Assembly (NCBI GenBank): GCA_026928255.1
Contig: JAIXKJ010000008.1
Location: forward strand, 39,440-93,321
DNA: 53,882 bases
Source: Anaerolineales bacterium
GTDB taxonomy: Bacteria; Chloroflexota; Anaerolineae; Anaerolineales; Villigracilaceae
Direction of reading: 5' to 3'
Part shown: one piece after another, positions 1 to 9,784 of the stretch
Position numbering within the stretch: position 1 is the stretch's first letter
Layout of the letters: each line of letters starts with the position of its first letter
Made by a program: the position numbers and the translations under genes
The notes under the pieces: model-generated
Database searches by the model: none
Told to the model about the DNA's origin: nothing
The model's input: only the letters and a program-made list of their open reading frames with translations

Positions 1-240
1 GAAGAAAAAGAAATATTGATTTCCATTTCCGACACGGGAACTGGAATTTCGCCTCGAATATTGCCCGTCATTTTCGACCCGTTCGTTACCGACAAAAAAA
101 GCGGAACGGGCATCGGCTTAACCATCTCGCACGATATTATCGCCCAACATCAAGGGCGCATCGCGGCGGAAAATAACGACGCAGGCGCGACCTTCAAAAT
201 TTGGCTGCCCATTCAGCGCGACGAAGCGGAGGCGCAATGA
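1..240 (+). CDS. Sensor histidine kinase, C-terminal end (partial)
   Basis: Only the last 79 codons are in the window; the frame is open from base 1. What remains is the back half of a HATPase_c domain. The G1 box (DTGTGIS), an F-box-like DPF and the G2 glycine run GTGIGLTIS are all visible, so this is the ATP-binding end of a histidine kinase that would phosphorylate its own His and pass the phosphate to a receiver. The stop TGA overlaps the ATG of the next gene (ATGA), so the response regulator just downstream is almost certainly its partner. Sensor and dimerisation domains lie outside the window, so the signal cannot be guessed. Confidence 0.9.
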   Translation, partial: EEKEILISISDTGTGISPRILPVIFDPFVTDKKSGTGIGLTISHDIIAQHQGRIAAENNDAGATFKIWLPIQRDEAEAQ

Positions 241-1040
241 CCGCCGCGGGGCACATCCTCATCATTGACGACGAAGCCTCCATCCGCAAAACGCTGGCGC
301 GGATTTTACAGCAAGCGGGCTTTGAAGCGACCACCGCCGAAAGCGCCGAACAAGGGCTCGATTACCTGCGCGGCAGTTCCTTCGACCTCATCTTCACCGA
401 TTTGCGAATGCCGGGCATGCACGGCATGGACGCGCTCAAAGTCATCCACGCCGAATACCCCGCGCTGCCAGTCGTCCTCTTCACCGCCCAACCCGACATT
501 AATTCCGCATTGGACGCTCTGCGGCACGGCGCGACGGATTACCTGCTCAAACCCATCAAACCGCAAGCCATCATCGAGCGGACTCGCGCCATCCTTGAAA
601 AAAGCCGCCTCGAAAAACGCAAGCAAGAAATCCTCGTTCAAATCGAAACGCTGCAAAACGAATTAAAAGATTTAGACGGCGAAACGCCGCGCGCCGATTC
701 CGTTCCGCAGCCGCCCGCCGCCGACAAAGAGCGCTTCCTCAAACGCGGAGTCCTCGTCTTGGATTTGCGCGCCCGTCGCGCAACCGTCGGCGAAAAAACT
801 TTCTCGCCGCCGCCGACTTCTTTCGATTATCTGCTGGCGTTGGCGCGTCATTCCCCCGACGCGGTGGACTATCAAACGCTCGTCGCCGAAGCGCAGGGCT
901 ATCAAACCGATTTGCGCGAAGCGCAAGAACTCAGCAAATGGCACATTCACCAACTGCGCCAACTCCTCGAAGCGGACGCGCGCAACCCAACCTACCTGCT
1001 CAACGTGCGCGGAATCGGCTACCGCTTAATTGCGGATTAA
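237..1040 (+). CDS. Response regulator, REC plus OmpR-like winged helix
   Basis: A 267-residue two-component response regulator. The N-terminal receiver (about residues 5-120) has the acidic pair in LIIDDEAS, the phospho-acceptor Asp55 in FTDLRMPG and the conserved Lys in LLKPIKP. A helical linker (about 125-155) follows. The C-terminus (about 175-267) resembles an OmpR/PhoB winged-helix DNA-binding domain, ending in the typical NVRGIGYRL. It is therefore probably a transcription factor switched by the kinase that ends at 240. I chose the ATG at 237 because it overlaps the kinase stop and starts just before the receiver; an upstream in-frame ATG at 201 would add residues lying inside the kinase gene. 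Target genes are unknown. Confidence 0.9.
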   Translation: MTAAGHILIIDDEASIRKTLARILQQAGFEATTAESAEQGLDYLRGSSFDLIFTDLRMPGMHGMDALKVIHAEYPALPVVLFTAQPDINSALDALRHGATDYLLKPIKPQAIIERTRAILEKSRLEKRKQEILVQIETLQNELKDLDGETPRADSVPQPPAADKERFLKRGVLVLDLRARRATVGEKTFSPPPTSFDYLLALARHSPDAVDYQTLVAEAQGYQTDLREAQELSKWHIHQLRQLLEADARNPTYLLNVRGIGYRLIAD

Positions 1041-1068
1041 ACGCCTCGCCCTTACCCGAAGCGTTTTT
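1039..1068 (+). terminator. Probable intrinsic terminator
   Basis: Arms 1039-1048 and 1057-1066 are complementary over 10 bp with one mismatch, the loop is 8 nt, and a short T run follows. It begins within the stop codon of the response regulator and separates that gene from the next operon. Confidence 0.5.
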
Positions 1069-1145
1069 CTGCGCTCCCAACTTTTCCCAACTTTTACACC
1101 GCTCAACCTAACCGCGCCGAAGCGAGTTTCAGGCAAAATGGCGCT

Positions 1146-3503
1146 ATGAACCCTCCTGCCTCTCAATCGGAAGAAACTGTTCGCATCCTTGTTGTGGACG
1201 ATCACCCGAACACGGCGGCGACGTTAGCGCGCGCGCTCTCGCAACTGGGTCCGCACGTCGAAGCCATCTCCGCCGTCAACGGCGCGGAAGCGTTTGAGAA
1301 AGTTAAAGACAAAGCGGTGGACATCATCTTCACCGACATGATCATGCCGGAAATGACCGGCTTGGAATTAATCGAAAAACTGCAAAATCACCCGGGCGGA
1401 AGACCGTCCTACGCCTACCTCATCACCGCCTACGACGTGCCTGGACTCAAAGTCTCCGCGCAGCGATTGAAGGTGAACGAAGTCATCATCAAGCCCGCGC
1501 GGCCCGAAAAAATTTGTCAGATCGCCGAAACCGCCATCGGCGAATTAAAACACGCCGCCAACCCGACGGGAAAAAAATCATCCGCAAAACGCAAGTTCAA
1601 AATCCTCGTCGCCGACGACGTGATGGACAACGTAACGCTGCTCACCCGTTATTTGGAGTACGAAGGCTACGACCAAGTCATCGCCCGCGACGGACAAGAA
1701 GCGCTGAACAAAATCCGCGACGAAATGCCCGACCTGATTCTGCTCGACGTGAACATGCCCAACAAAGACGGCTTCACCGTGTTGGAAGAAGTCCGCTCGG
1801 ATTACGCCATCGCGCACATTCCGATCATCATTCTCACGGCGGCGCGCTTAGACCCGTCCGACGTGCAATCGGGGTTAAATCTCGGCGCGGACGATTACGT
1901 TACCAAACCGTTTGACCGCCACGAGTTGATGGCGCGCATCCGCACCAAATTGCGCGTCAAAGAGGCGGAAGACGCGACGCGCCGCCGCAACCGCGAATTG
2001 AATCTGCTGCCCGAAATCAGCAAGCAGCTCAGCGCCCGTTTAGACACAAAAGAACTCGCCGACGTTCTGCTCAAACGCACGGCAGAAACGCTCGGCGCGG
2101 CTCAAGCCAATATGTGCCTGCTCGACGACGAAAAAGGGATCGTCGAAAAATGCAAAGTCGTCCTCAGCCAAGCGGGAGAAAATATAGACCTCGCGCCGCC
2201 GACGCAACTCATTCAGCATGTGCGCGATACTCGTCAAGGTCTCGTCATTGACGACGCGATTAACGATCCGCTTTTATTGGCAAACGCGCGCGCCGCCATT
2301 CGTTCGGCAATCGTCGCGCCAATCTTCGGGCGACATTCTCTGCTGGGAATTATTTCGCTGTTTCACGAGCAAGAAGGCTACTTCACGAACGAGCATCTCT
2401 CTTTGTTGCAAGCGATTGCCGGTCAAGCGGCGATTGCCATTGAAAACGCCAGACTCTATTCGACGGTTTTGCAAGAACAAAAGAAAGTCGCCGTCGTCGT
2501 CAAACACGCGACCGAAGCCATCCTCCTTTTCGACGAACAAGAAAACCTGACCTTGCTCAACCCGGCGGGCGAAAAATTATTTCCGCCGCATTCGATTAAA
2601 TTGAATCATCCGTTGCCCGCCGAACAGGGATACGACGATTTGCTTAAATTAATCGAATCCGCGCGCGCTTCGCAAATGTCCGCCACCAGCGAATTGCGCT
2701 GGGCGGATCAACGCGAATTTACCGCTTTCATCTCCCCCACCGAAAACGGCGGCACGGTCGTCATCTTGCACGACGTGAGTCGCTTCAAAGATTTGGAGCG
2801 CGTCAAAAACGAGTTCATCGCCACCGCCTCGCACGATTTGCGAAATCCGCTGACTTCGGTTAAGGGGTACGCGCAAATGCTCTTCCAAGCCGGACCGCTC
2901 AACGGGCGACAAAAAGAATTTGTGGAACACATCGAAAACGCCGTCAAAAGCATGAGCGAACTGATTCAAAATATGATGGATCTGGCAAAGACAGACCTCG
3001 ACGCCGCGCAAAAACACGAGACATTGGATCTCGGAAAAATTTTAAGCGAAGTCGTCAACGAGTTCGCGCCGCAAGCCAAATCGCGGAATCAATCGCTGCG
3101 TTACACGCCGCCCGCCGCGCCTGTGCAAATCTACGGCGACGCGCTGCGTCTGCGTCAAGCCTTCCGCAACTTGCTCGGCAACGCCATTAAGTACACGCCG
3201 CAAGGCGGAATCATTCAAGCCAGTTTATCCGCCGATAAAAATAAGGCGACCGTTCTCTTCAAAGATAACGGCTACGGAATCCCCGCCGCCGACTTGCCCT
3301 TTATCTTCAACCGCTTCTACCGCATCCGCAGCGGCAAAACCGCAGACATCGAAGGAAGCGGTTTAGGTCTTGCCATCGTCAAAGCCGCCATCGTCGAACA
3401 CGGCGGCTCGATTAACGTCGAAAGCGAAGTCGGAAAAGGCGCAAGTTTCAGCGTCTCCTTGCCTTTCGTCAAAACTGAAATACAAACAGAGGTGTCTCAA
3501 TGA
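1146..3503 (+). CDS. Hybrid sensor kinase REC-REC-GAF-PAS-HisKA-HATPase
   Basis: A 785-residue soluble histidine kinase with receivers at its N-terminus. REC1 (about 13-130) has VVDDHP, FTDMIMPE and IIKPARP. REC2 (about 150-270) has VADDVMD, LLDVNMPNKDG and VTKPFD. A GAF domain (about 290-435), a degenerate PAS-like region (about 445-550), HisKA with His563 in TASHDLRNP, and HATPase_c with GNAIKYT, DNGYGIP and GSGLGLAIV follow. There is no membrane segment, so it reads cytoplasmic signals or phosphate from other kinases. Two N-terminal receivers suggest it integrates phosphorelay input. A CAAAAT box ends 6 nt before the ATG, fitting a leaderless start. Its stop overlaps the next ATG, making it the first gene of the signalling operon that runs to 13670. 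Confidence 0.9.
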   Translation: MNPPASQSEETVRILVVDDHPNTAATLARALSQLGPHVEAISAVNGAEAFEKVKDKAVDIIFTDMIMPEMTGLELIEKLQNHPGGRPSYAYLITAYDVPGLKVSAQRLKVNEVIIKPARPEKICQIAETAIGELKHAANPTGKKSSAKRKFKILVADDVMDNVTLLTRYLEYEGYDQVIARDGQEALNKIRDEMPDLILLDVNMPNKDGFTVLEEVRSDYAIAHIPIIILTAARLDPSDVQSGLNLGADDYVTKPFDRHELMARIRTKLRVKEAEDATRRRNRELNLLPEISKQLSARLDTKELADVLLKRTAETLGAAQANMCLLDDEKGIVEKCKVVLSQAGENIDLAPPTQLIQHVRDTRQGLVIDDAINDPLLLANARAAIRSAIVAPIFGRHSLLGIISLFHEQEGYFTNEHLSLLQAIAGQAAIAIENARLYSTVLQEQKKVAVVVKHATEAILLFDEQENLTLLNPAGEKLFPPHSIKLNHPLPAEQGYDDLLKLIESARASQMSATSELRWADQREFTAFISPTENGGTVVILHDVSRFKDLERVKNEFIATASHDLRNPLTSVKGYAQMLFQAGPLNGRQKEFVEHIENAVKSMSELIQNMMDLAKTDLDAAQKHETLDLGKILSEVVNEFAPQAKSRNQSLRYTPPAAPVQIYGDALRLRQAFRNLLGNAIKYTPQGGIIQASLSADKNKATVLFKDNGYGIPAADLPFIFNRFYRIRSGKTADIEGSGLGLAIVKAAIVEHGGSINVESEVGKGASFSVSLPFVKTEIQTEVSQ

Positions 3504-4513
3504 AAAAACAACATTACGCCGTTTTCACGCTCGTCGTTCTCTTCGCCCTCCTCCTCGGCGCTTGCGGACAAGCCCCCGCGCAACCGACCGCAGTTCCCGC
3601 GCCAAAGGATAAAGTCGTCGTGCAGTTTAGTTGGTTTCCCAGCGTGGAATTTGCCGGCTTTTACGTCGCCGCGACAAAAGGCTACTACGCCGAAGCCAAC
3701 CTCGACGTAACCTTGCTCGCGGGCGGACCAGACAGCAGCGCGCTCGGCTCGGTGGACAGCGGCGCGGCTCAATTCGGCATTGCAGGCGGAGACAGTCTCA
3801 TCCTTGCGCGCGCCGAAGGCAAAGATTTCACCTCCGTTGCGGCAATCTTCAAAGAAAATCCGCTGGCGATTACTTCGTTGAAGAAAGACAACATCCTCGC
3901 GCCCGCCGATTTGGCTGGAAAAACTGTCGGCGTTTATTCAATGGATTTAAGCGACAGCAACGACTTGCCCTTCCGCGTGCTGATGAACAGCGTCGAACTC
4001 GACCCCGCCTCGATGAAATACGCCCTCATCCAAGATTTTGAAGGCGCGAACGAAATCAAAGCCGGGCGCATGGACGCGATGAGCGGCATGTTCGCCACCG
4101 ACCAACTCGTGATGGCGCAACAAAGCGGCGAAGACCTCAATTTTATCTATTACAAAGATTACGGCTTTGACGTGTACGCCAACACGATCTTCGCCAAAAG
4201 CGAATTTTTGAAATCCAACGCGGATCTAGCCCGCCGCTTTGTTCAGGCGACGATGAAAGGCTATCAATACGCCCTCGCCAACACCGACGAAGCGGCAGAG
4301 ATTACCGTCTCTTACGATACCAGCCTAAATTTAGATTATCAAAAAGAATTGATGAAAGCCCAAATTCCTTTTATCAGCCCCAGCAACACCGCAACAGGCT
4401 TAATGGACGAAGGCGTTTGGAAGAACACGCAAGCCATTCTTTTGGAATACGGGTTGCTTTCTAAACCGATTGATTTGAACGCGGTCTTTACCAACGAATT
4501 TATCGCTCAATAA
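3500..4513 (+). CDS. NMT1/THI5-like substrate-binding lipoprotein 1
   Basis: A 337-residue periplasmic binding protein of the NMT1/THI5-like family, which binds thiamine-pyrimidine precursors and related small molecules. A lipoprotein signal is clear: positive N-terminus, hydrophobic core and lipobox LLGAC with Cys22. The family hallmark is intact, with FSWFPSVEFAGFYVA followed by KGYYAEANLDV and a GGPDSS loop. A GAGGTG ribosome site lies 6 nt before the ATG, which overlaps the kinase stop. No ABC ATPase or permease lies nearby. The neighbours are sensor kinases, so it may act as an extracytoplasmic ligand-binding partner of the receptor at 5466-9764 rather than as a transport component (inference). 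The ligand is not predictable from sequence. Confidence 0.85.
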   Translation: MKKQHYAVFTLVVLFALLLGACGQAPAQPTAVPAPKDKVVVQFSWFPSVEFAGFYVAATKGYYAEANLDVTLLAGGPDSSALGSVDSGAAQFGIAGGDSLILARAEGKDFTSVAAIFKENPLAITSLKKDNILAPADLAGKTVGVYSMDLSDSNDLPFRVLMNSVELDPASMKYALIQDFEGANEIKAGRMDAMSGMFATDQLVMAQQSGEDLNFIYYKDYGFDVYANTIFAKSEFLKSNADLARRFVQATMKGYQYALANTDEAAEITVSYDTSLNLDYQKELMKAQIPFISPSNTATGLMDEGVWKNTQAILLEYGLLSKPIDLNAVFTNEFIAQ

Positions 4514-4533
4514 AGATCAAAGGGAGAAGCGAC

Positions 4534-5439
4534 ATGAATAAAAAACGAATGCGTTCTCTTATTTGCTTAACGCTCGCGGCGTTATTGCTAAACGCTTGCA
4601 GTTTTGGAAAACGCGATTCAGTCGTCGTACAATTGAGTTGGTTTCACGGCGCGGAGTTTGCCGGCTTTTACTCCGCCGTCGAAAGCGGCAGCGCGCAATT
4701 TGGCGTCGCGCCCGGCGACAGTTTGCTCGTCGCCAGAGCGCAAGGACAAGATGTATTGGCGGTCTCCGCCATTTATCGCGCCAACCCTTTGATTGTCATG
4801 TCGCTCAAAGACAGTTCGATTTTAACCCCCGAAGACCTTATCGGAAAACGAGTCGGCGTAATTTCCGCAGATTTAAGCAGCCCGTTCGACAAGCAATTTT
4901 TGGCGATGCTTAGAAACCTGGACATAGATAAAAATTCGATGACGTTCGTCCTGCTGGAAGACTATAACGGCGCAGACGACATCAAATCTGGGCGCATGGA
5001 CGCCATGAGCGGCATGTTCGCCACTCTCGAAATCTTGCAAGCGCAGTTAAATGGCGACGCAATGAACGCCATCTACTATAAAGACTACGGCGTGGACATT
5101 TACGCTAACCCGATCTTTACCACCAGCGCTTTTGCCAACGCCAACCCCGACCTCGTTTCTCGCTTTGTGCGCGCTACGCTAAAAGGCTATCAGTACGCAA
5201 TTGAAAATCCCGCTCAAGCGGTTGACGCTGTTATGAAGCAAAATCCCGCGTTGGATAAATCCTTGCAAGCGGCAGCCATCAACGCGGAAATCCCGGTCAT
5301 TGCCACCGGCGACCGCCCTGTTGGCTATATGGATAAAGACGTGTGGGAATCTACGCAACAGAATCTGCTCAACTTTGGGCTTATTTCGCAAGCGATTGAT
5401 ATTAATTCCATTTACACCGACCAGTTTTTACCGAAATAA
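4534..5439 (+). CDS. NMT1/THI5-like binding lipoprotein 2 (internal deletion)
   Basis: A 301-residue paralogue of the preceding gene, with lipobox LLNAC (Cys22). The two align along their whole length, including SGRMDAMSGMFAT, YYKDYG and the end of the protein. One block of about 27 residues is missing straight after AEFAGFY: the first copy reads on into the KGYYAE and GGPDSS segment, while this copy jumps in frame to VESGSAQFG at about 4669-4676. That segment normally lines the ligand pocket in this family, so this copy may bind a different ligand or none. An AAGGGAG ribosome site precedes the ATG. It is probably expressed, as a diverged or non-binding partner of the first copy. Confidence 0.8.
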   Translation: MNKKRMRSLICLTLAALLLNACSFGKRDSVVVQLSWFHGAEFAGFYSAVESGSAQFGVAPGDSLLVARAQGQDVLAVSAIYRANPLIVMSLKDSSILTPEDLIGKRVGVISADLSSPFDKQFLAMLRNLDIDKNSMTFVLLEDYNGADDIKSGRMDAMSGMFATLEILQAQLNGDAMNAIYYKDYGVDIYANPIFTTSAFANANPDLVSRFVRATLKGYQYAIENPAQAVDAVMKQNPALDKSLQAAAINAEIPVIATGDRPVGYMDKDVWESTQQNLLNFGLISQAIDINSIYTDQFLPK

Positions 5440-5465
5440 CCGAAGCATTTCGTTGGAGGTTTTTT

Positions 5466-8400
5466 ATGAATCTAGACCAAACTCTTCCCGCGCCGCGCAA
5501 AAAATTCGCTCTCTTTCAGAGCGGGTCGTTGCGCGCGCATTTATTAATCAGCGCCCTTACTTGGGTGTTAATTCCAATTTTGATCATCGGCGGCGTTGCG
5601 GCGTGGCTTAGTTCGCAAGCCTTGCAAGAAAGAGCCTTCGACCAGTTGGAATCGGTGGCGGAACTTAAGAATAACGAAATTGAAGTTTGGGTTAACACGA
5701 TGCAAATCCGCTTAAGTTTGGCGGCTGTCAACCCAGATTTTTCTAACACGCTTTCGGCTATCGCTGTAGATCCCGTCGGGCAAACGGAAAGCCTCGCGCC
5801 AGCGCGCGCTGTCCTTAATCGGTACCTAGACGAGACCTTTGCATTTAGCGAAGTTTTCCTCATGGATGCAAACGGGCGCGTTGTCCTCTCCACAGAAAAA
5901 AGTCAAGAAGGCAAGATTCTCAAAAATCAAAACTACTTCCATGAAGCGTTGAGCGAACCCTACACGACGCCGCCTTTTTATGACCTCGCGCAACAAGCCT
6001 ACTCCGTCGTCTTTTCCAGACCGTTGAAAAATAGCGCAGGGAAAGTCGTCGGCGTGCTTTCGGCGCGGACGCCCATGACCGTTTTGAGCGAAATCATGGA
6101 ACAACGCGCGGGCTTGGGCGACACAGGCGAGACCTATCTCGTCAACTCGAACAACGCCGTGTTGACCGCGCTGCGCTTCAAAGAGACGGACGAGCAAACC
6201 TACGTCAGCACCGAGGGCATCAACGCCGCCATTCAAACTAAAACCGAAGGCTCGGCAACGTATGTCGGCTATCATGGCGACACCGTTCTGGCGGTTTACC
6301 ACTGGATTCCCGAATTGCAAATCGTAGCGGTTGCGGCGCAAGATCAAGCGGAGACGTTAGCAAGCGTAAGAAACTTAATTTTCACAATTATTATCTTAAG
6401 CGTCATCACGCTTTTAATTGCGTCGTTGATCGCCTTCCTTTCCACGCAAAGCATTACCGGCCCTATTTCCAAGTTGGCGGAAGCGGCGCAATACATCTCG
6501 CAAGGACATTTAGACCGCGAGGTGGACGTCCCGCAAGTGCAAGAACTCGGCGTGCTGGCGAGGTCGTTCAACGCGATGGTCGCTCAGTTGCGAGACTTAA
6601 TCGGCGGTTTGGAACAACGCGTAACGGCGCGCACCAAAGACCTTTCGACAGTGGCGGAGATCGCCACCGCCGCCTCCACAGTTTTGGATATTAATCCGCT
6701 GTTGCAGCAAGTTACCGACCTTGTCAAAGAACGCTTCAACCTCTATCACGCGCACCTTTATTTGCTCGACGACGCGGGCGAAACGCTGACGCTGACTTCC
6801 GGCGCGGGCGAAGTCGGGCGGCAGATGGTTTCAGAGAAACGCTCCATTCCGCTCAATCAAGAGCGCTCGCTCGTGGCTCGCGCCGCGCGCGATAAAAAGG
6901 GCGTTACCGTCAACGACGTAACGCAAAACCCCGACTTCTTGCCGCATCCCCTGTTGCCGAACACCCGCTCGGAACTTGCCGTTCCCATGTTAATTGGCGA
7001 AAACGTCATCGGCGTGTTGGACGTGCAAGCGGACAGCGTCGGACGCTTCACCGACTCGGATGTTGACATTCAAACCACGCTGGCTTCGCAAGTCGCGTCC
7101 GCCATCCAAAACGCGCGCTCCTACACGGATGTTCAGCGCAGCAATGAAAGCGCGCAAGCCATCCTGACGTCGATCGGCATTCCGATGACCATTTCGCGCC
7201 TAACGGACGGCGTGATGGTCTTCGCCAACGAGCCAGCGCTCTCCTTAACGAATATGACGCACGAAGAACTAATCGGTCATGTTTCGCCCGATTTTTACTA
7301 TGAAGCGAAAGACAGAGATACATTAGTCGGCGAGTTGCGTTCCAAAGGCTACGTTTCCAACATGAACTTACGCATCAAAGGCGAAGACGGCAAGCCCGTC
7401 TGGACGGTGGTTTCCTCGCGCATGTTCAACTATCAAGGCGCGCCGTCCGTTATCGCCTCTTTTGTGGATGTTACCGAAAACATCAAAACGCAAGAATTGG
7501 TCGCCAAGCAAGCGCAAGAGTTGGAGTCAGTGGCGGAAATCGGAACGGTTGCGGCGCAAGAGCCGGACGTTCAGAAAATGCTTGAAACCGTCGTTCACTT
7601 AACTCAACGCCGCTTCGGTCTCTATCACGCGCACGTCTTCTTGTTCAACGAAGATATGCAAGATTTAGAAATCATCGCCTGCGGCTGGAAAGAAGGCGAC
7701 GAGCGCGAAGGCACGCACGGCACAAGGGCGATTCCAATCGGGCAAGAACAATCGTTAGTGGCTCGCGCCGCCCGCAGCCGACAAGCCGTCGTCGTCAACG
7801 ACGTTCACAGCGACCCCGATTGGCTGCCCAACGAACTCCTGCCCGACACCGCTTCCGAACTCGCCGTGCCGATGATTGTCGGCAATCGCTTAATTGGCGT
7901 GTTGGACGTGCAATCGGATAAATTAAGCGCTTTTGGCGAACAAGAAATCGCCATTCAAATGACGCTCGCCGCTCAGGTGGCGACCGCCGTGCAAAACGCG
8001 CGTTCCTTCGAGCAAGCCCAATCCGCGTTGACGCACACGGAAAAATTGTTTGAAAGCGGAAGCAATTTGACGGAAACAAACGACTTGCAGGAACTGATGG
8101 CGCTCGTCGTAGAATCCATTAATATCCCCGCAGCAGATCGCGCGACTTTAGGCGCAATCTACTACGGCGCGGACGGCGAGCCTGAAACGATGGAGATTAT
8201 CGCTAACTGGCAAAAAAGCGACGCGCTGCCCGTTTCGCCGCTTGGAACGCGCTTCCCGAAGCCTGTGTTAAAAGCGGTGTCTCTGTCAAAGGACAACCCC
8301 AGCCCAATTTTCTATAGCGACATCACAACCGACCCGCGCGTGGACGCGGTTCTTGTCGGCGTCGCCAAACAAGCCAACTTCCGCTCCATTGCGTCCATTC

Positions 8401-9764
8401 CGCTCTTCTCTGGCGGTCGTCCCGAAGCCTTCGTAATGGTAGAAAGCAAAGACGTTCATCAATTTACGCCAGAGGAAATAAGGTTGATTACCGAGTTGTC
8501 GCCGCAAATTTCCGCCGTTGTGCAAAACGCCCGCTCCTTCCAACGCGCCCAATCGGCGCTGGCGCAAACGGAACGCTTGTTCAACGCCAGCAGCCGCTTG
8601 ACAGAAACAAACGATCTAACCGCCCTCATGGCGCTTATTGTGGAATCTCTTAATATTCCCGCCTTAGACCGAGCGGTCTTAAGCAACGTATCTTACGACG
8701 CAGATAATATTCCTGAAACGCTGGAGATCCTCGCTAACTGGCAAAAACGAGAAGATTTGCTCGTCCCGCCGGTAGGCGCGATTTTCACAAAAGAAGCGCT
8801 GGCTTCTTTATCTATGGGCGTTGATCCCACTTTCTACAACGACATTCAAAACGATCCGCGCGCCGACGAGGGCTTTAAGGCAGTTTCCAAACAAACAAAC
8901 TTCCGCGCGGTGGCTACCTTGCCGCTCTTTTCAGGCGGGCGAGCGGAGACTTACCTCTCGTTAGAAGGCGAACATCCGCACGAATTTACAGAAGAAGAGA
9001 TTCAATTAATCATTGCGTTGGCGCCGCAAATGTCCGCTGTTGTGCAAAATAGGCTGCAGTTTGAGCGCGCCCAATCTGCGTTGGCGCAAACGGAACGCTT
9101 ATACCAAGCCAGCAACCGCTTGACGCAAGCCAAAGACTTGCAAGAGTTGACCGCCGCCGCTGTAGAAACGGTTCACATTCCCGTCGTCAACCGCGTGATA
9201 CTTGCCAGTTTCAACTACGACGCGGACAATCAAATCAACAGCATGGACATCCTCGCCAACTGGTGGAGCGGCAGCGGACGCCAAGCGACTCCCCCAGGCA
9301 CGCGCTACCCGATTGAAATCGTCCGCGCTATGAGCCTGTTTATGAGCGCGACGCCGGTCTTCTTTAATAACACTCTCACCGACCCGCGCGTGGACGCCGC
9401 CTCTGTGCCGCTGGCGAAACAGCAAGATATTCACGCGCTGGCAGTCCTTCCGCTATACAGCGGCGCGCAACAAATCGGAGCGCTCCTCCTCGAAGCGGAA
9501 GAACCCTACGACTTCACCGAAGACGACATCCGCTTGCTGACCGCGCTGGCGCCGCAGATCGCCACCGTGTTGGAAAATCGCCGTCAATTTGAGCGGACGC
9601 AGAAACAGGCGCAACGCGAAACCATGCTCAACGCCATCAACCAGAAGATTCAAAGCGCCACGTCGGTGGAAGCCGTTTTGCAAATCGCCGCGCGCGAATT
9701 AGGACACGCGCTCGGCGCGCCGATGACCGTCGCTCAATTGAGTTTGAAAGACGGAAATTCGTAA
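5466..9764 (+). CDS. Giant membrane receptor, Cache-like-HAMP-GAF-PAS-GAF(x4), no kinase
   Basis: A 1432-residue membrane sensor. TM1 (about 30-55) and TM2 (about 300-330) flank an extracytoplasmic region of about 245 residues resembling a double Cache domain. HAMP (about 325-378), GAF1 (400-545), a PAS domain (560-680), GAF2 (690-860) and three near-identical tandem GAF units of about 165 residues each (875-1395) follow. Each tandem unit opens with a repeat of the type QSALAQTERLF...LTETNDL. The protein ends with a short piece of another GAF-like domain and has no HisKA, HATPase, GGDEF or HD domain. Output must come from a partner, most likely the soluble kinase that starts 20 bp downstream. 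A GGAGG ribosome site sits 7 nt before the ATG. Cache domains bind small molecules; the adjacent binding lipoproteins could supply the ligand (inference). Confidence 0.85.
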   Translation: MNLDQTLPAPRKKFALFQSGSLRAHLLISALTWVLIPILIIGGVAAWLSSQALQERAFDQLESVAELKNNEIEVWVNTMQIRLSLAAVNPDFSNTLSAIAVDPVGQTESLAPARAVLNRYLDETFAFSEVFLMDANGRVVLSTEKSQEGKILKNQNYFHEALSEPYTTPPFYDLAQQAYSVVFSRPLKNSAGKVVGVLSARTPMTVLSEIMEQRAGLGDTGETYLVNSNNAVLTALRFKETDEQTYVSTEGINAAIQTKTEGSATYVGYHGDTVLAVYHWIPELQIVAVAAQDQAETLASVRNLIFTIIILSVITLLIASLIAFLSTQSITGPISKLAEAAQYISQGHLDREVDVPQVQELGVLARSFNAMVAQLRDLIGGLEQRVTARTKDLSTVAEIATAASTVLDINPLLQQVTDLVKERFNLYHAHLYLLDDAGETLTLTSGAGEVGRQMVSEKRSIPLNQERSLVARAARDKKGVTVNDVTQNPDFLPHPLLPNTRSELAVPMLIGENVIGVLDVQADSVGRFTDSDVDIQTTLASQVASAIQNARSYTDVQRSNESAQAILTSIGIPMTISRLTDGVMVFANEPALSLTNMTHEELIGHVSPDFYYEAKDRDTLVGELRSKGYVSNMNLRIKGEDGKPVWTVVSSRMFNYQGAPSVIASFVDVTENIKTQELVAKQAQELESVAEIGTVAAQEPDVQKMLETVVHLTQRRFGLYHAHVFLFNEDMQDLEIIACGWKEGDEREGTHGTRAIPIGQEQSLVARAARSRQAVVVNDVHSDPDWLPNELLPDTASELAVPMIVGNRLIGVLDVQSDKLSAFGEQEIAIQMTLAAQVATAVQNARSFEQAQSALTHTEKLFESGSNLTETNDLQELMALVVESINIPAADRATLGAIYYGADGEPETMEIIANWQKSDALPVSPLGTRFPKPVLKAVSLSKDNPSPIFYSDITTDPRVDAVLVGVAKQANFRSIASIPLFSGGRPEAFVMVESKDVHQFTPEEIRLITELSPQISAVVQNARSFQRAQSALAQTERLFNASSRLTETNDLTALMALIVESLNIPALDRAVLSNVSYDADNIPETLEILANWQKREDLLVPPVGAIFTKEALASLSMGVDPTFYNDIQNDPRADEGFKAVSKQTNFRAVATLPLFSGGRAETYLSLEGEHPHEFTEEEIQLIIALAPQMSAVVQNRLQFERAQSALAQTERLYQASNRLTQAKDLQELTAAAVETVHIPVVNRVILASFNYDADNQINSMDILANWWSGSGRQATPPGTRYPIEIVRAMSLFMSATPVFFNNTLTDPRVDAASVPLAKQQDIHALAVLPLYSGAQQIGALLLEAEEPYDFTEDDIRLLTALAPQIATVLENRRQFERTQKQAQRETMLNAINQKIQSATSVEAVLQIAARELGHALGAPMTVAQLSLKDGNS

Positions 9765-9784
9765 AGCGTCAAGGAGCAGCGCCG

